A stretch of DNA of 64,000 bases from Pedobacter frigiditerrae (lineage in GTDB: Bacteria; Bacteroidota; Bacteroidia; Sphingobacteriales; Sphingobacteriaceae). Positions 17,255 through 25,917 of the stretch are shown piece by piece. The notes beneath the pieces were generated by a model that did no database searches, was not told the DNA's origin, and saw only the letters and a list, made by a program, of their open reading frames with translations. Positions within the stretch are counted from its first letter, which is position 1; every line of letters begins with the position of its first letter. The DNA is taken from NCBI RefSeq assembly GCF_004331645.1, contig NZ_SJSK01000002.1, forward strand, positions 682,001 to 746,000, read 5' to 3'. The translations under genes were made by a program, and so were the position numbers.

Positions 17255-18014
17255 ATGGTGCAATCAAAGTTTTAAACGATGGGTGTAATGATACTACTTC
17301 TCCAAAAATAAGCAAAGCTGGCGCTTCTATATTTTCTTTTTTTGTGATTTCTAAAATCGATTCTACTTGACCAACTACCAACTTTTCATGATCAGATGAA
17401 CCATTCTGAACAACTGCAGCAGGTAATTGATGTTTTCCTTCGGCTTTAAATATTTCTACAATCTCAGCTAATTTCTTTAAGCCCATTAAAATGATAACCG
17501 TAGCATTAGATTTTGCAGCTTGATAAATATCATCAGATACCTGTCCGTTTGAAATTGTACCTGTAATTACCCAAAAACTTTCGCTCAATCCACGATGTGT
17601 AACTGGAATTTGTTGCAAACCCGGTACGCCAATTGAACTAGAAATACCTGGAATTACGGTTACTGGAATGTTATACGAATCCGCATAATCTAGTTCTTCA
17701 TAACCTCTACCAAAAACGAAAGGGTCGCCGCCTTTTAAACGTACTACGTGACCATAGTTTAAGGCATAATCTACCATCAATTTGTTAATTGCATCTTGTG
17801 CATAAGAATGTTCGCCAGAACGTTTGCCAACATAAACTTTAATCGCTTCCGCAGGTGCGTGAGTTAATAAAGCTTCATTGGTTAAAGCATCATAAAGTAC
17901 CACATCTGCAGCTTGCAAAGCCTTTACGCCTTTTAAAGTCAACAAATCTGGATCTCCAGGACCAGCGCCTAATAAGGTTATTTTTGGTTCTATATTTAAA
18001 TTTCTTTCTCCCAT
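17238..18014 (-). CDS. cobA: Uroporphyrinogen-III C-methyltransferase (operon copy)
   Basis: A 258-aa SAM-dependent methylase producing precorrin-2 for siroheme. GAGPGDPDLLTLKG and the intact LKGGDPFVFGRG loop are present, so this looks the more canonical of the two copies. It starts within the sulfite reductase stop (TAATG, one base shared) and its end overlaps the next gene by 17 bp. It therefore supplies the sulfite reductase cofactor within the same transcript. It aligns along its full length with the copy at 11518-12315. Confidence 0.94.
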   Translation of the reverse strand: MGERNLNIEPKITLLGAGPGDPDLLTLKGVKALQAADVVLYDALTNEALLTHAPAEAIKVYVGKRSGEHSYAQDAINKLMVDYALNYGHVVRLKGGDPFVFGRGYEELDYADSYNIPVTVIPGISSSIGVPGLQQIPVTHRGLSESFWVITGTISNGQVSDDIYQAAKSNATVIILMGLKKLAEIVEIFKAEGKHQLPAAVVQNGSSDHEKLVVGQVESILEITKKENIEAPALLIFGEVVSLHPSFKTLIAPYASIS

Positions 18015-20098
18015 TATACAGTCGCCCTTAGGACTTTTATTTCATTTAAAAATTCAGCTGCTTCTGTAAAATATTGCTTAGCAAAAACTGCTGATGGTTC
18101 GTTTTTATTAATTTGAAGCACTAAATCTGCAAAACTGGTATTAAAAGTAAATTCACCACTTTCTACAAAATGATTATCAAATTCTCTAATTACACCTGCT
18201 TGGGTGCTACTGCTAACGCCTTTATCTAACAATAAAGATTTTGCTGCATTTACCATAGTGCTATAGCTGTGGTAAATAGAATCGGCATAAGCCTGATTTT
18301 CTAATGCCTCATTTGCCCAACCTAATTTCTCCTCTGCTTCTAACAATAAAGTAGCTACCAAATCAATTACAACACCAGCACATTCGCCCACACCAATTGC
18401 AGTTACAAATGTTTCTTCGTGACCCCAGTCGACAAACTCTTCAGCCTTAAGGTTAGTTAAGTCGCCAAGTGGCTTTAATAATTGATAGAAATAATCCTTC
18501 CCTTTTCTATCATAATATTGATGGAAGCTTTCATGCTCTTGGTTATTCGCCTTAAAATCGTTTAACAAGAAATGTAAAACTTGCGTAGCTCTTTTTGAAG
18601 GCACTTTGATTACTCTTTCTGCAACTCTACCTACACCGTTTCCAACCGTTCCGCCACCTAACATCACTTGTACAGCTGGCACTACTTTTCCTTCTGCCTT
18701 TACCGAACTACCGTGAAAACCAATTTCTGCTAAACCATGCTGACCACAAGAATTCATACAGCCACTAATCTTTATTTTGATGTTTTTCTCGTAAATAAAC
18801 GCTGGAAAATCTTCGTAAACCACTTCTTCCAAAACCTCAGCCAAAGTCATGCTGTTAGAAATACCCAAGTTACAAGTATCTGTACCTGGGCAAGTGGTAA
18901 TATCAGCTAAACTATCAAATCCTGCATTGGCAAGGCCAATGTCTGATAACGCTCTATATAAAGATGGCAAAGCATTTTCTTGCACAAACTTTAACAAAAA
19001 CCCTTGATTTTGAGTTACACGAATCTCATCAGCAACATAAGGTCTAATGGCATTAATGAATTCTCTTGCCTTATCTGTTTTAATATCACCTACTAATATT
19101 TTTACATAAACGCCAAACAACCCACTTTGCTTTTGTTCAAAAACATTTGTAGCTAACCAATGCTCGTAATGATTTTCATTTTCTAAAGCAACTTCAGGAT
19201 AGTCTTGCGTAAATGGATAACTTGGTAGAGGAACAGTTGTTAAATCTATTTTAAAAATTTTCACTTTATTGGCTGTTCTTTCTTCCTCAACCAATCTCAA
19301 AACTTCTTCTAAACCTAACTTCTGAACTAAATATTTTAAGCGGGCTTTATTTCTATTGTTACGTTCACCATAACGGTCAAACACTCTCAAAACAGATTCA
19401 GAGAACGGAATTAACTGGTCTTCTGGTAAAAAATCATTAATTGCACTTGCTAAAAAAGGTTGTGCCCCTAATCCGCCAGCAAATAAAACTTTAAAACCAC
19501 GTTCTCCTTTCTCATTTACTTTAGGAATGAAACCTAAATCGTGGATATAGCTGTATGCTGTATCTTTATCGCTTGATGAAAAAGAGATTTTAATCTTTCT
19601 TCCCATTTCTTGGCAAATCGGATTACGCAAAAAGTAAGCGAAAACTGCTTGTGCATAAGGCGAAACATCAAAAGGCTCGTCTGGGTCAATACCCGATGTT
19701 GGCGACGAGGTTACATTACGAACAGTGTTTCCACAAGCTTCTCTTAAAGTAATATCGTCTTGTTCTAGTTTAGCCCAAAGTTCTGGCGTTCTATCTAAAC
19801 TCACATAGTGAAGCTGAATATCTTGACGAGTTGTTAAGTGTAAATTCCCACTTCCGTATTCATCAGCAATATCCGCAATGCGTAATAATTGCTTGAAACT
19901 GACTTTACCAAAAGGCAGTTTAATACGAATCATTTGCACGCCTGGTTGGCGCTGACCGTATATACCCCTCGCTAAACGCAAACTTCTAAAACGTTCGTCG
20001 TGAATTTTTCCCGAACGAAAATCATTAATCTTTTTTTCAAGGTCAATAATATCTCTCTCCACAACAGGATTTTCTAGTTCTGTTCTAAAACTTTGCAT
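18014..20098 (-). CDS. Siroheme sulfite reductase with C-terminal HEPN-like region
   Basis: A 694-aa single-chain reductase of the nitrite/sulfite reductase family that makes sulfide from sulfite in the cytoplasm. Two ferredoxin-like half-domains (start: RLARGIYGQRQPGVQMIRI) are followed by the 4Fe-4S/siroheme cysteines, CPGTDTC near 403-409 and CMNSC near 446-450. About 130 extra residues at the C-terminus are helical and resemble a HEPN domain, a form known in Bacteroidota. Sulfite rather than nitrite is inferred from the operon (cysHDN). No cysJ-type flavoprotein is present, so ferredoxin is a plausible donor. First gene of the operon. Confidence 0.92.
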   Translation of the reverse strand: MQSFRTELENPVVERDIIDLEKKINDFRSGKIHDERFRSLRLARGIYGQRQPGVQMIRIKLPFGKVSFKQLLRIADIADEYGSGNLHLTTRQDIQLHYVSLDRTPELWAKLEQDDITLREACGNTVRNVTSSPTSGIDPDEPFDVSPYAQAVFAYFLRNPICQEMGRKIKISFSSSDKDTAYSYIHDLGFIPKVNEKGERGFKVLFAGGLGAQPFLASAINDFLPEDQLIPFSESVLRVFDRYGERNNRNKARLKYLVQKLGLEEVLRLVEEERTANKVKIFKIDLTTVPLPSYPFTQDYPEVALENENHYEHWLATNVFEQKQSGLFGVYVKILVGDIKTDKAREFINAIRPYVADEIRVTQNQGFLLKFVQENALPSLYRALSDIGLANAGFDSLADITTCPGTDTCNLGISNSMTLAEVLEEVVYEDFPAFIYEKNIKIKISGCMNSCGQHGLAEIGFHGSSVKAEGKVVPAVQVMLGGGTVGNGVGRVAERVIKVPSKRATQVLHFLLNDFKANNQEHESFHQYYDRKGKDYFYQLLKPLGDLTNLKAEEFVDWGHEETFVTAIGVGECAGVVIDLVATLLLEAEEKLGWANEALENQAYADSIYHSYSTMVNAAKSLLLDKGVSSSTQAGVIREFDNHFVESGEFTFNTSFADLVLQINKNEPSAVFAKQYFTEAAEFLNEIKVLRATV

Positions 20099-20208
20099 AT
20101 AATAAATTTGGTTTACGTTTTGTTTAAGAGTTGCATTTAACCGCCTCTCTCGCCATATTATATTTGCCTTGACTATAAAAATAAGCTCTCAAGCAAAATA
20201 ATATTATA

Positions 20209-20240
20209 CAAATATACAAAGTATATAGACTTAGTAGTCT
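20209..20240 (-). promoter_or_regulatory. Promoter and candidate operator of the sulfur operon
   Basis: On the minus strand TATATTTG (20216-20209) is a perfect -7 element. AGACT-ACTA-AGTCT (20240-20227) is a dyad with 5-bp arms lying over the -33 position. CTACTA followed two bases later by TCTATA is shared with the lone cobA promoter. The leader to the ATG is about 100 nt. Confidence 0.65.
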
Positions 20241-20329
20241 TATTTTATAAACTTTTTTAAAATAATTATTGAAAGAGAGCATAAGGAGAACGTTTTATCG
20301 TTGAAAATGAATTGGAGCAAGCTTTTGGC

Positions 20330-20412
20330 AGCCTTCAGCCCTGCTATCGCTTATAGTCCTCACCCGATGAAAAATCGGGTTGCGGGCTATTTGGCTCTAT
20401 CAGGTTTAAGAT
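20330..20412 (-). repeat. Member of the CCTGATAG/GATAGCAGGGCTGA intergenic repeat family
   Basis: On the minus strand it begins CCTGATAGAGCC, includes a hairpin ACCCGAT-TTTTC-ATCGGGT, and ends GCGATAGCAGGGCTGAAGG. It parallels 6222-6296. Further right, 20500-20525 has a second TCCCGAT/ATCGGGA hairpin, and nothing else in 20241-20670 looks like a gene. Confidence 0.55.
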
Positions 20413-20623
20413 TATGGGAAGTGGTTCTTGATAAACTTTTTCCTGTTCTGTTTCATAAAAGCACTGATTTTGTATTTTAGCCCCGGAATACGCGGAAATA
20501 TCCCGATTCTTCATCGGGAATTGCAGTATTGGCTACAAAGGAGTGCCTTTGGCACGGGACTAGCCTGAACCAATAACCACAAGCTTTGCACTTCAAATCC
20601 CTTCTAATACACTACCTCAATGA

Positions 20624-20641
20624 ATCCGCTAGCTAGCGGAT
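20624..20641. repeat. 18-bp perfect palindrome
   Basis: ATCCGCTAGCTAGCGGAT is fully self-complementary and lies 30 bp past the Rrf2 gene stop. It has no U-tract. It may be a hairpin terminator remnant or part of a dispersed repeat. Confidence 0.6.
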
Positions 20642-20670
20642 CGGTACACGTAAGGATGACTAGAAAAACT

Positions 20671-21114
20671 TTAAATGATAGGTAAATTTAAAGCTGTTTG
20701 TTCGCGTTCGATGATATTAGCTATGCTTGTTTCGCTTAAAACCTTTAAAGAAGCATCTCTAACATCGATAAATGCCTTACGAATACCACAAGTTACTTCA
20801 TCATGGCACTCTTCACATTTATGATAAAATTTCAAACTTGCACAAGGAACCATGGCAATTGGCCCATCAGTAATGCGTAAAATATCTACCAAATAAATGT
20901 CTTCTGGATTTTTATTAAGGCTATAACCGCCTCCAGCTCCCTTTTTACTGTATAAATATCCAGCGTTGCGCAGGTCTAACAGAATTTGCTCTAAGAATTT
21001 TTTAGGAATATGCTCTTCTTCGGCTATACGAGCGATTTGCATTGGTGGTTGGGTCATATTTTTACCCAAAATTACCAATGCTTTTATAGCATACTTTGTT
21101 TTCTTTGATAGCAT
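20671..21114 (-). CDS. Rrf2 family transcriptional regulator
   Basis: A 147-aa winged-helix protein. The N-terminal MLSKKTKYAIKALVILG and GAGGGYSLNKNP wing are typical of the Rrf2 family, which includes IscR, CymR and NsrR. Four cysteines (91, 100, 103, 109) in CASLKFYHKCEECHDEVTC could hold an Fe-S cluster, though the spacing differs from the IscR pattern. It lies directly upstream of the sulfite reductase operon on the same strand, with a 570-bp gap that contains the operon promoter. Control of sulfur assimilation, as by CymR, is inferred from position and from the operator-like dyads. Confidence 0.88.
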   Translation of the reverse strand: MLSKKTKYAIKALVILGKNMTQPPMQIARIAEEEHIPKKFLEQILLDLRNAGYLYSKKGAGGGYSLNKNPEDIYLVDILRITDGPIAMVPCASLKFYHKCEECHDEVTCGIRKAFIDVRDASLKVLSETSIANIIEREQTALNLPII

Positions 21115-21208
21115 ATAGTAACAAAGCTAATAAAAAGTTAGGAGTTTAAAAATGTGCAACAAGATTTTTAATCAGCAGATTTTTTCAACTTAACTTTAGG
21201 TAAAAAAA

Positions 21209-21236
21209 GAGCCTTCAAATTTACATCTGAAGGCTC
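21209..21236 (-). terminator. Terminator of the beta-galactosidase gene
   Basis: GAGCCTTCA and TGAAGGCTC form a 9-bp stem with a 10-nt loop, followed on the minus strand by T7. It begins 7 bp past the gene stop. Confidence 0.9.
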
Positions 21237-21242
21237 ACCTTT

Positions 21243-24200
21243 TTACTTGATTGGTTTTATCCAATAACTGTATTGTTGATTTTTATAGGGGATTTGATAT
21301 TCACTTAATGGCATTGAACCCCAACTGTCTATACCTTGAACGCCAAGTTGCTGTAAGTCCATGTGCACATAAATTTTATCTCTCTGCACCAATTCGCCTG
21401 AGTGGTATTGTTTCTTCTCTGCCTCTGGATCTAAATCTTCAATGGTATATGGCAAGGCCGAAAAACTCAATAGATTATCAGCATATTCAAATTTTAAACC
21501 TTTACCTTTTGCATTGGTGAAAGAAACCCAACGTACATCAGTTTTATTTCCACTTTCTTGCGGACGAGCATAAGGAAAATATTGCTCATCGACTTTGCTC
21601 TTGTATAAACCAATTAATGATGCTGTTTTACGGTCCCAATAATTTTCACCTGGTCCACGACCATAAAAATTAATGGCGTTAAATTGTTTGTTCAATTGCA
21701 AGTCATTTCCTACTCTCATTAATGCTCTGTATTTTCCTTTTACAGCAATTAATTTGTTATCAACTTTTATAGCACCATCTGCATGAATAGTAAATAGTTG
21801 TTCAGTTTCGGCATCACCATTTAATAAAGATGAACGGAAAAATATAGTTAACGATTTAGGGTTTGATTTATCTACTTTCTGAGATAACAATGTGCTCTTC
21901 TCATCATAAACATTTCGCCACATGCGCAATGATTTATTTAATCCTGCACCAATATCATTATCGGTTGGTGCTCTGTAAAATGCAGGTTTTGGACCTTGAG
22001 CAAGTAACTCTTCTCCTTTTAAAACATAACTTGTTAACAAGCCTTTTTTCAAATCAAAACTGGCTGTAAAATCTTTTCCCTTAACCACAACTTTATCAGC
22101 AGTTTCTTCAACCTTTAAATCTCCATTTTGTATTTGAGCTTGATAAGGAGTAGCGCCACCACCATAAACAAATTGTTCTGTTGCCAGTTCATAACCTTTT
22201 TCTAAAAATGGTTCATCGGTTTTAAGTAAATACCTTAAGGTTAAGAAATATTCTTTTCCAGCTTTTACAGTAGTCTTAATAGGTAAAGTAAATGTTTGAG
22301 TAGCACGAGGTCCGATTGGCAAATCATTTAACAAACCTGTTTCAATTATTTTGCCATCTTCTAACACCTCCCATTTCAATTGGAAATTACTAATATCCCT
22401 GAAGAAATAGCTATTGTTAACACTAATCTGCTTGTTACCTAAATAACTAGATTTAATAAATTGATAAACTTTTTTAGCTTCAATTGCCATAGGTGTTAAG
22501 CCACGATAAGCAGTAACCACACCTTTAACACAGAAATTATTATCGCTAAAATCTTCGTTAACTGGACCTTCTAATGGAAAATCTCCGCCATAAGCTAAAA
22601 TTCGTTTTCCATTTTTTACGGTATCAATGGCTTGGTCTATCCACTCCCAAATAAAACCACCTTGTAGTTTAGGATTATTTTCTATGGCATCCCAATATTC
22701 TTTAAAATTACCTAAACTGTTACCCATGATGTGCGCATACTCACTCATGATCAATGGCCTTTCGCTTTTTCCTTTCGAATACTTGATTAACCAATTTGGA
22801 TCAGGATATTGAGGAACAATCATATCCGTATTAAAGTCGTTTTCTGCCCTTTCGTATTGCACAGGACGAAAATCTCTTTGTTTTAACCACTCATAGGCCT
22901 CGTAGAAATTCACGCCATTTCCAGCTTCATTCCCTAGCGACCAAGTGATTACTGCTGTATGATTTTTATCTCTTTCATACATTCTGGTTATGCGCTCTAG
23001 ATGCGGAATACGCCATTGTTTATCGTTACCAAAAGTTGTTTCTAAACTATAATAACGACCGTGAGATTCGATATTGGCCTCATCAATCACATACAAACCA
23101 TATTCGTCACAAAGTTCCATCCAATAAGGATCTGGCGGATAATGAGAATGACGAACTGCATTTACGTTCAGTTTTTTCATCATTTCCATGTCCTTTCTCA
23201 TGTCTTCATGCGCAAGAGTATGGCCTTGAGTTGCATTATGTTCATGGCGATTTACACCTTTTAAAAACACACGTTTTCCATTAACCAATAAATCGCTTCC
23301 TTTAATTTCTACACTACGGAAACCGATACGCTGAGGAATAACTTCAATTACATTTTCGTTTTTATCTTTAAGTGTGATGTATAAAGTATATAAGTAAGGT
23401 ACTTCGGCCGACCAATTTTTAACGTTACTGATTTGAGTTTTAAAAGAAAGATTAGATTTATAATTACCTAAAACCTTTTGCAAGCCTGTTGCGTCTTTCC
23501 AAATGCTATTTCCTTTTGCATCTACCAAGTTTAATGCTACATAAAAACTATCTGGCCTGCTGTGATTGGTACGTTGATCTATTTTATAGTTTTCTACAGT
23601 TACATCTACATTTAGCAAACCATTTGTGTAGGTAGGGTCTAAAGTACCAATCGCTTTAAAATCACGGATATCTAGTTTAGGAGTTGAATATAAATACACA
23701 TCTCTTTCTATGCCCGAAATGCGCCACATGTCTTGGCACTCCAAATAACTTCCATCACTCCAACGGTAAACCTGCAAGGCGATGGTATTTTCTCCTGTCT
23801 TAACATATTTAGTGATATCAAATTCAGCTGCAAGCTTACTATCCTCACTGTAACCAACTTTTTTACCATTTACCCAAATGTAAAAAGCAGATTTTACAGC
23901 GCCTAAACTGATAAATACTTGTCTATTTTTCCAGTTCTCTGGGATGTTAATTTTTCTACGGTAAGAGCCAACTGGGTTATTATCTTCTGGAATATCAAAA
24001 GGCGGATTCATTCTATTGCCAGTATTTTTTCTCCCAGCAAATTCGTAAGGCTGATTTACATAGATTGGCAAACCATAACCATTCACCTCCCAGTTAGCTG
24101 GCACTTTAAAGTTATCCCAGCTTGCATCATTGAAATCAGTTTTATAAAAATCTAAAGGTCTTTTTCGTGGGTCTTTAACCCAGTTAAACTTCCAAGTTCC

Positions 24201-24404
24201 ATTTAGCGACAAAAAATATGCTGACTTTTCTTTGTTCCTTTTAGTCGCTAAATCTGCGCTTTCATAAGCAAATGCTGATGCCCTCATTGGCATTCTGTTC
24301 ACTGAAACTACTTCTGGTGTTTGCAGTTCTACTGGTAATTGTTGCGCTTGCGTATTTAAGCAAAACAATAAAATGATAAGTAGGATGATTGTGTTTTTCT
24401 TCAT
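21243..24404 (-). CDS. Beta-galactosidase, GH2 (LacZ type), exported
   Basis: A 1053-aa enzyme with a signal peptide (MKKNTIILLIILLFCLNTQAQ), so it acts in the periplasm or outside. Domain order follows LacZ: sugar-binding jelly roll (about 60-240), Ig-like domain, TIM barrel (about 350-640), and a C-terminal Bgal_small region (about 770-1045). The acid/base Glu lies in SLGNEAGNG (about 489) and the nucleophile Glu in IMSEYAHIMGNS (about 554). Family GH2 retaining enzymes release terminal beta-galactose. No SusC/SusD genes are adjacent, so it is an isolated gene. Two CAAACGTTTG palindromes upstream suggest control by a LacI-family protein. Confidence 0.95.
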   Translation of the reverse strand: MKKNTIILLIILLFCLNTQAQQLPVELQTPEVVSVNRMPMRASAFAYESADLATKRNKEKSAYFLSLNGTWKFNWVKDPRKRPLDFYKTDFNDASWDNFKVPANWEVNGYGLPIYVNQPYEFAGRKNTGNRMNPPFDIPEDNNPVGSYRRKINIPENWKNRQVFISLGAVKSAFYIWVNGKKVGYSEDSKLAAEFDITKYVKTGENTIALQVYRWSDGSYLECQDMWRISGIERDVYLYSTPKLDIRDFKAIGTLDPTYTNGLLNVDVTVENYKIDQRTNHSRPDSFYVALNLVDAKGNSIWKDATGLQKVLGNYKSNLSFKTQISNVKNWSAEVPYLYTLYITLKDKNENVIEVIPQRIGFRSVEIKGSDLLVNGKRVFLKGVNRHEHNATQGHTLAHEDMRKDMEMMKKLNVNAVRHSHYPPDPYWMELCDEYGLYVIDEANIESHGRYYSLETTFGNDKQWRIPHLERITRMYERDKNHTAVITWSLGNEAGNGVNFYEAYEWLKQRDFRPVQYERAENDFNTDMIVPQYPDPNWLIKYSKGKSERPLIMSEYAHIMGNSLGNFKEYWDAIENNPKLQGGFIWEWIDQAIDTVKNGKRILAYGGDFPLEGPVNEDFSDNNFCVKGVVTAYRGLTPMAIEAKKVYQFIKSSYLGNKQISVNNSYFFRDISNFQLKWEVLEDGKIIETGLLNDLPIGPRATQTFTLPIKTTVKAGKEYFLTLRYLLKTDEPFLEKGYELATEQFVYGGGATPYQAQIQNGDLKVEETADKVVVKGKDFTASFDLKKGLLTSYVLKGEELLAQGPKPAFYRAPTDNDIGAGLNKSLRMWRNVYDEKSTLLSQKVDKSNPKSLTIFFRSSLLNGDAETEQLFTIHADGAIKVDNKLIAVKGKYRALMRVGNDLQLNKQFNAINFYGRGPGENYWDRKTASLIGLYKSKVDEQYFPYARPQESGNKTDVRWVSFTNAKGKGLKFEYADNLLSFSALPYTIEDLDPEAEKKQYHSGELVQRDKIYVHMDLQQLGVQGIDSWGSMPLSEYQIPYKNQQYSYWIKPIK

Positions 24405-24521
24405 TTGTGGTTAATTGGTCTAGGTTAATTGTGCTTAGATTAAAGTTATTACCTAACAATAACAATCTATTAGCATACTAAAATAGTGATGTAAAGCCAG
24501 CTATAGCTATTTTATAAAACA

Positions 24522-24531
24522 CAAACGTTTG
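24522..24531. promoter_or_regulatory. Palindrome CAAACGTTTG, candidate LacI-family operator 1
   Basis: A perfect 10-bp palindrome with a central CG, as in LacI/CcpA-type operators, 118 bp upstream of the beta-galactosidase ATG. The second copy lies 171 bp further away. Confidence 0.5.
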
Positions 24532-24692
24532 CATTTTTTAGTTTATCCGATTAACATTTGTTTTAATAAGCATTACACTGTTATTAATGATTTATTTTTT
24601 TAGGCAAATTGTCCTTATTTATTGCTAGAGATGTTTTTGTGAGATTATTTTTGATAGATTGCTTAGGGTTTTGCGCAAATGTTTTAATAAAT

Positions 24693-24702
24693 CAAACGTT
24701 TG
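24693..24702. promoter_or_regulatory. Palindrome CAAACGTTTG, candidate LacI-family operator 2
   Basis: Identical to the site at 24522-24531. A pair of sites at this spacing could support looping repression. Confidence 0.45.
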
Positions 24703-24897
24703 TGCTGCAATAGCTTGCTTTTGAAACCAAGTTGACCCATTTTGCAAAAGCGTTAGGATTTCTGATTATTAAATTTCCAAAATTTAAATTATAACTTCTC
24801 CAATGCCTGAAAATTTCCTTATCTTAGTTAATCATTGCAATTCTGGCAATCCCGCTTGTTCAAAGCGTTTCATCCCCCTTAATTTCATTTCACTTAG

Positions 24898-24985
24898 TCC
24901 ACATTAAATCCACCTTAAGTCCACGTTATATCCACCCTTCCCTTCGTTCCTATTCCATTGCTATCCTATTCCTATCCCAGTCCTA
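24898..24985. repeat. 11-bp period array, unit TCCACnTTAnA then TCCTATTCCTA
   Basis: Eight consecutive 11-mers in exact register. The first four are TCCACATTAAA, TCCACCTTAAG, TCCACGTTATA, TCCACCCTTCC. After one intermediate unit come TTCCATTGCTA, TCCTATTCCTA, TCCCAGTCCTA. Units vary but the period does not. Confidence 0.85.
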
Positions 24986-25039
24986 CCCTAGGATACTTGC
25001 TTCCAACCCTATTCTTAGCGATTAAAGTATGACTAAGAG

Positions 25040-25094
25040 ACACAAGGATAGATATGCAAGGGATATGCAAGCATGGTGCGAGGAACAAGGAATG
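25040..25094. repeat. 11-bp period array, unit GATATGCAAGG
   Basis: Five 11-mers: ACACAAGGATA, GATATGCAAGG, GATATGCAAGC, ATGGTGCGAGG, AACAAGGAATG. The two central units differ by one base; the outer ones share the AAGG word. Confidence 0.7.
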
Positions 25095-25289
25095 GTTACT
25101 AAATGATTATATAATGTAAATAGGAAAGATTAAGATTTATTACGAGTGTATCTTGACTTAACCTGTTCATTTGAAGGGTAGAGACTTCCCTTCCTAAATC
25201 TTTTGTGGCTAGCCAGACGAAAAATAGTACTTAAAGAGGCTGAAATGATAATTCAAAAAAGAGAAAAACCTCCAAAGTCTACCGTGCCT

Positions 25290-25377
25290 TCTCCCACATT
25301 CCTCCCAGATTCCTTCGGAGAATTGGCCTTTAAAGCAACGTTTCTCGAACAACACTGGGAGAAGTCTCGAACAACCT
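25290..25377. repeat. 11-bp period array with TCTCCCACATT and TCGAACAACnn units
   Basis: Eight 11-mers in register. TCTCCCACATT and CCTCCCAGATT are neighbours, and TCGAACAACAC and TCGAACAACCT are separated by exactly one unit (22 bp). Confidence 0.7.
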
Positions 25378-25430
25378 ACCTATTTAGCTAGATATTTCCG
25401 GACATTCGAGGACATTTTTCAAGCAATTTT

Positions 25431-25540
25431 TTCGGGTTTCCTTCGGGAATTCATTTAGGTTTCTTCGGGAACTGTTCGGGAAGCGTTCGAGTCTGCTTCG
25501 GGAAGGCTTCGGGAAAGCTTCGGGAAACGTTCGGGACCGA
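25431..25540. repeat. 11-bp period array, unit TTCGGGAAnnn
   Basis: Ten 11-mers without a break; eight begin TTCGGG (for example TTCGGGAACTG, TTCGGGAAGCG, TTCGGGAAAGC, TTCGGGAAACG). The last three bases are variable while TTCGGGAA is nearly fixed. It ends in CCCGAAG, the inverse of the unit core. This is the most regular array. Confidence 0.92.
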
Positions 25541-25809
25541 CCCGAAGAAAAGACGAAGCGAAGTCGACTACTTCTGCATCCAATTATGATGCAGACACGA
25601 CCCAGTTTCGATCAAATGGCGGAGAAATGCCGAGGCGCTAGTAGATTAGAAATTCTTATTTTTTGGTTTTCCTTTAACAGATTTGCCGCCCCCTAAGCCC
25701 ATCCCTTCCGCCATAAGACCTCGATTCTAGCGATCTGCTAGGCAAAAACATACCTTAATCGGCTAAATTAGCATCATCAGCCGTGTTTTCTAGGCCTTTT
25801 ATCGAAGCA

Positions 25810-25896
25810 GTACCCTAGCAGGTGCCTACTAGGTCCCTATCTGGTACCTTGTTGCTATAGCTCGTGGTATGACTGCGACTAGACAGCGACTGAATA
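25810..25896. repeat. 11-bp period array, units GGTnCCTnnTn and GCGACTnnAnA
   Basis: GTACCCTAGCA, GGTGCCTACTA, GGTCCCTATCT, GGTACCTTGTT and GCTATAGCTCG are consecutive. After about 10 bp come GCGACTAGACA and GCGACTGAATA. The rest of 24405-25995 shows no gene-like frame. Confidence 0.75.
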
Positions 25897-25917
25897 GAAA
25901 AAAGTAAACCTGTCAAA

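Noticed and set aside
20099..20240. Riboswitch in the leader of the sulfur operon
   Set aside because: I looked for SAM and cobalamin riboswitch motifs in this leader and in the cobA leader and saw none; the leaders are short and AT-rich.
21243..24404. Polysaccharide utilisation locus around the beta-galactosidase
   Set aside because: No SusC/SusD pair, sulfatase or regulator is adjacent; the gene stands alone.
25203..25391. Plus-strand frame of 62 aa in the repeat region
   Set aside because: It is formed largely by an 11-bp array, whose period shifts the frame at each unit; no signal or promoter supports it.
24898..25896. CRISPR array
   Set aside because: The step is 11 bp with no 25-40 bp repeats, no unique spacers and no cas genes.
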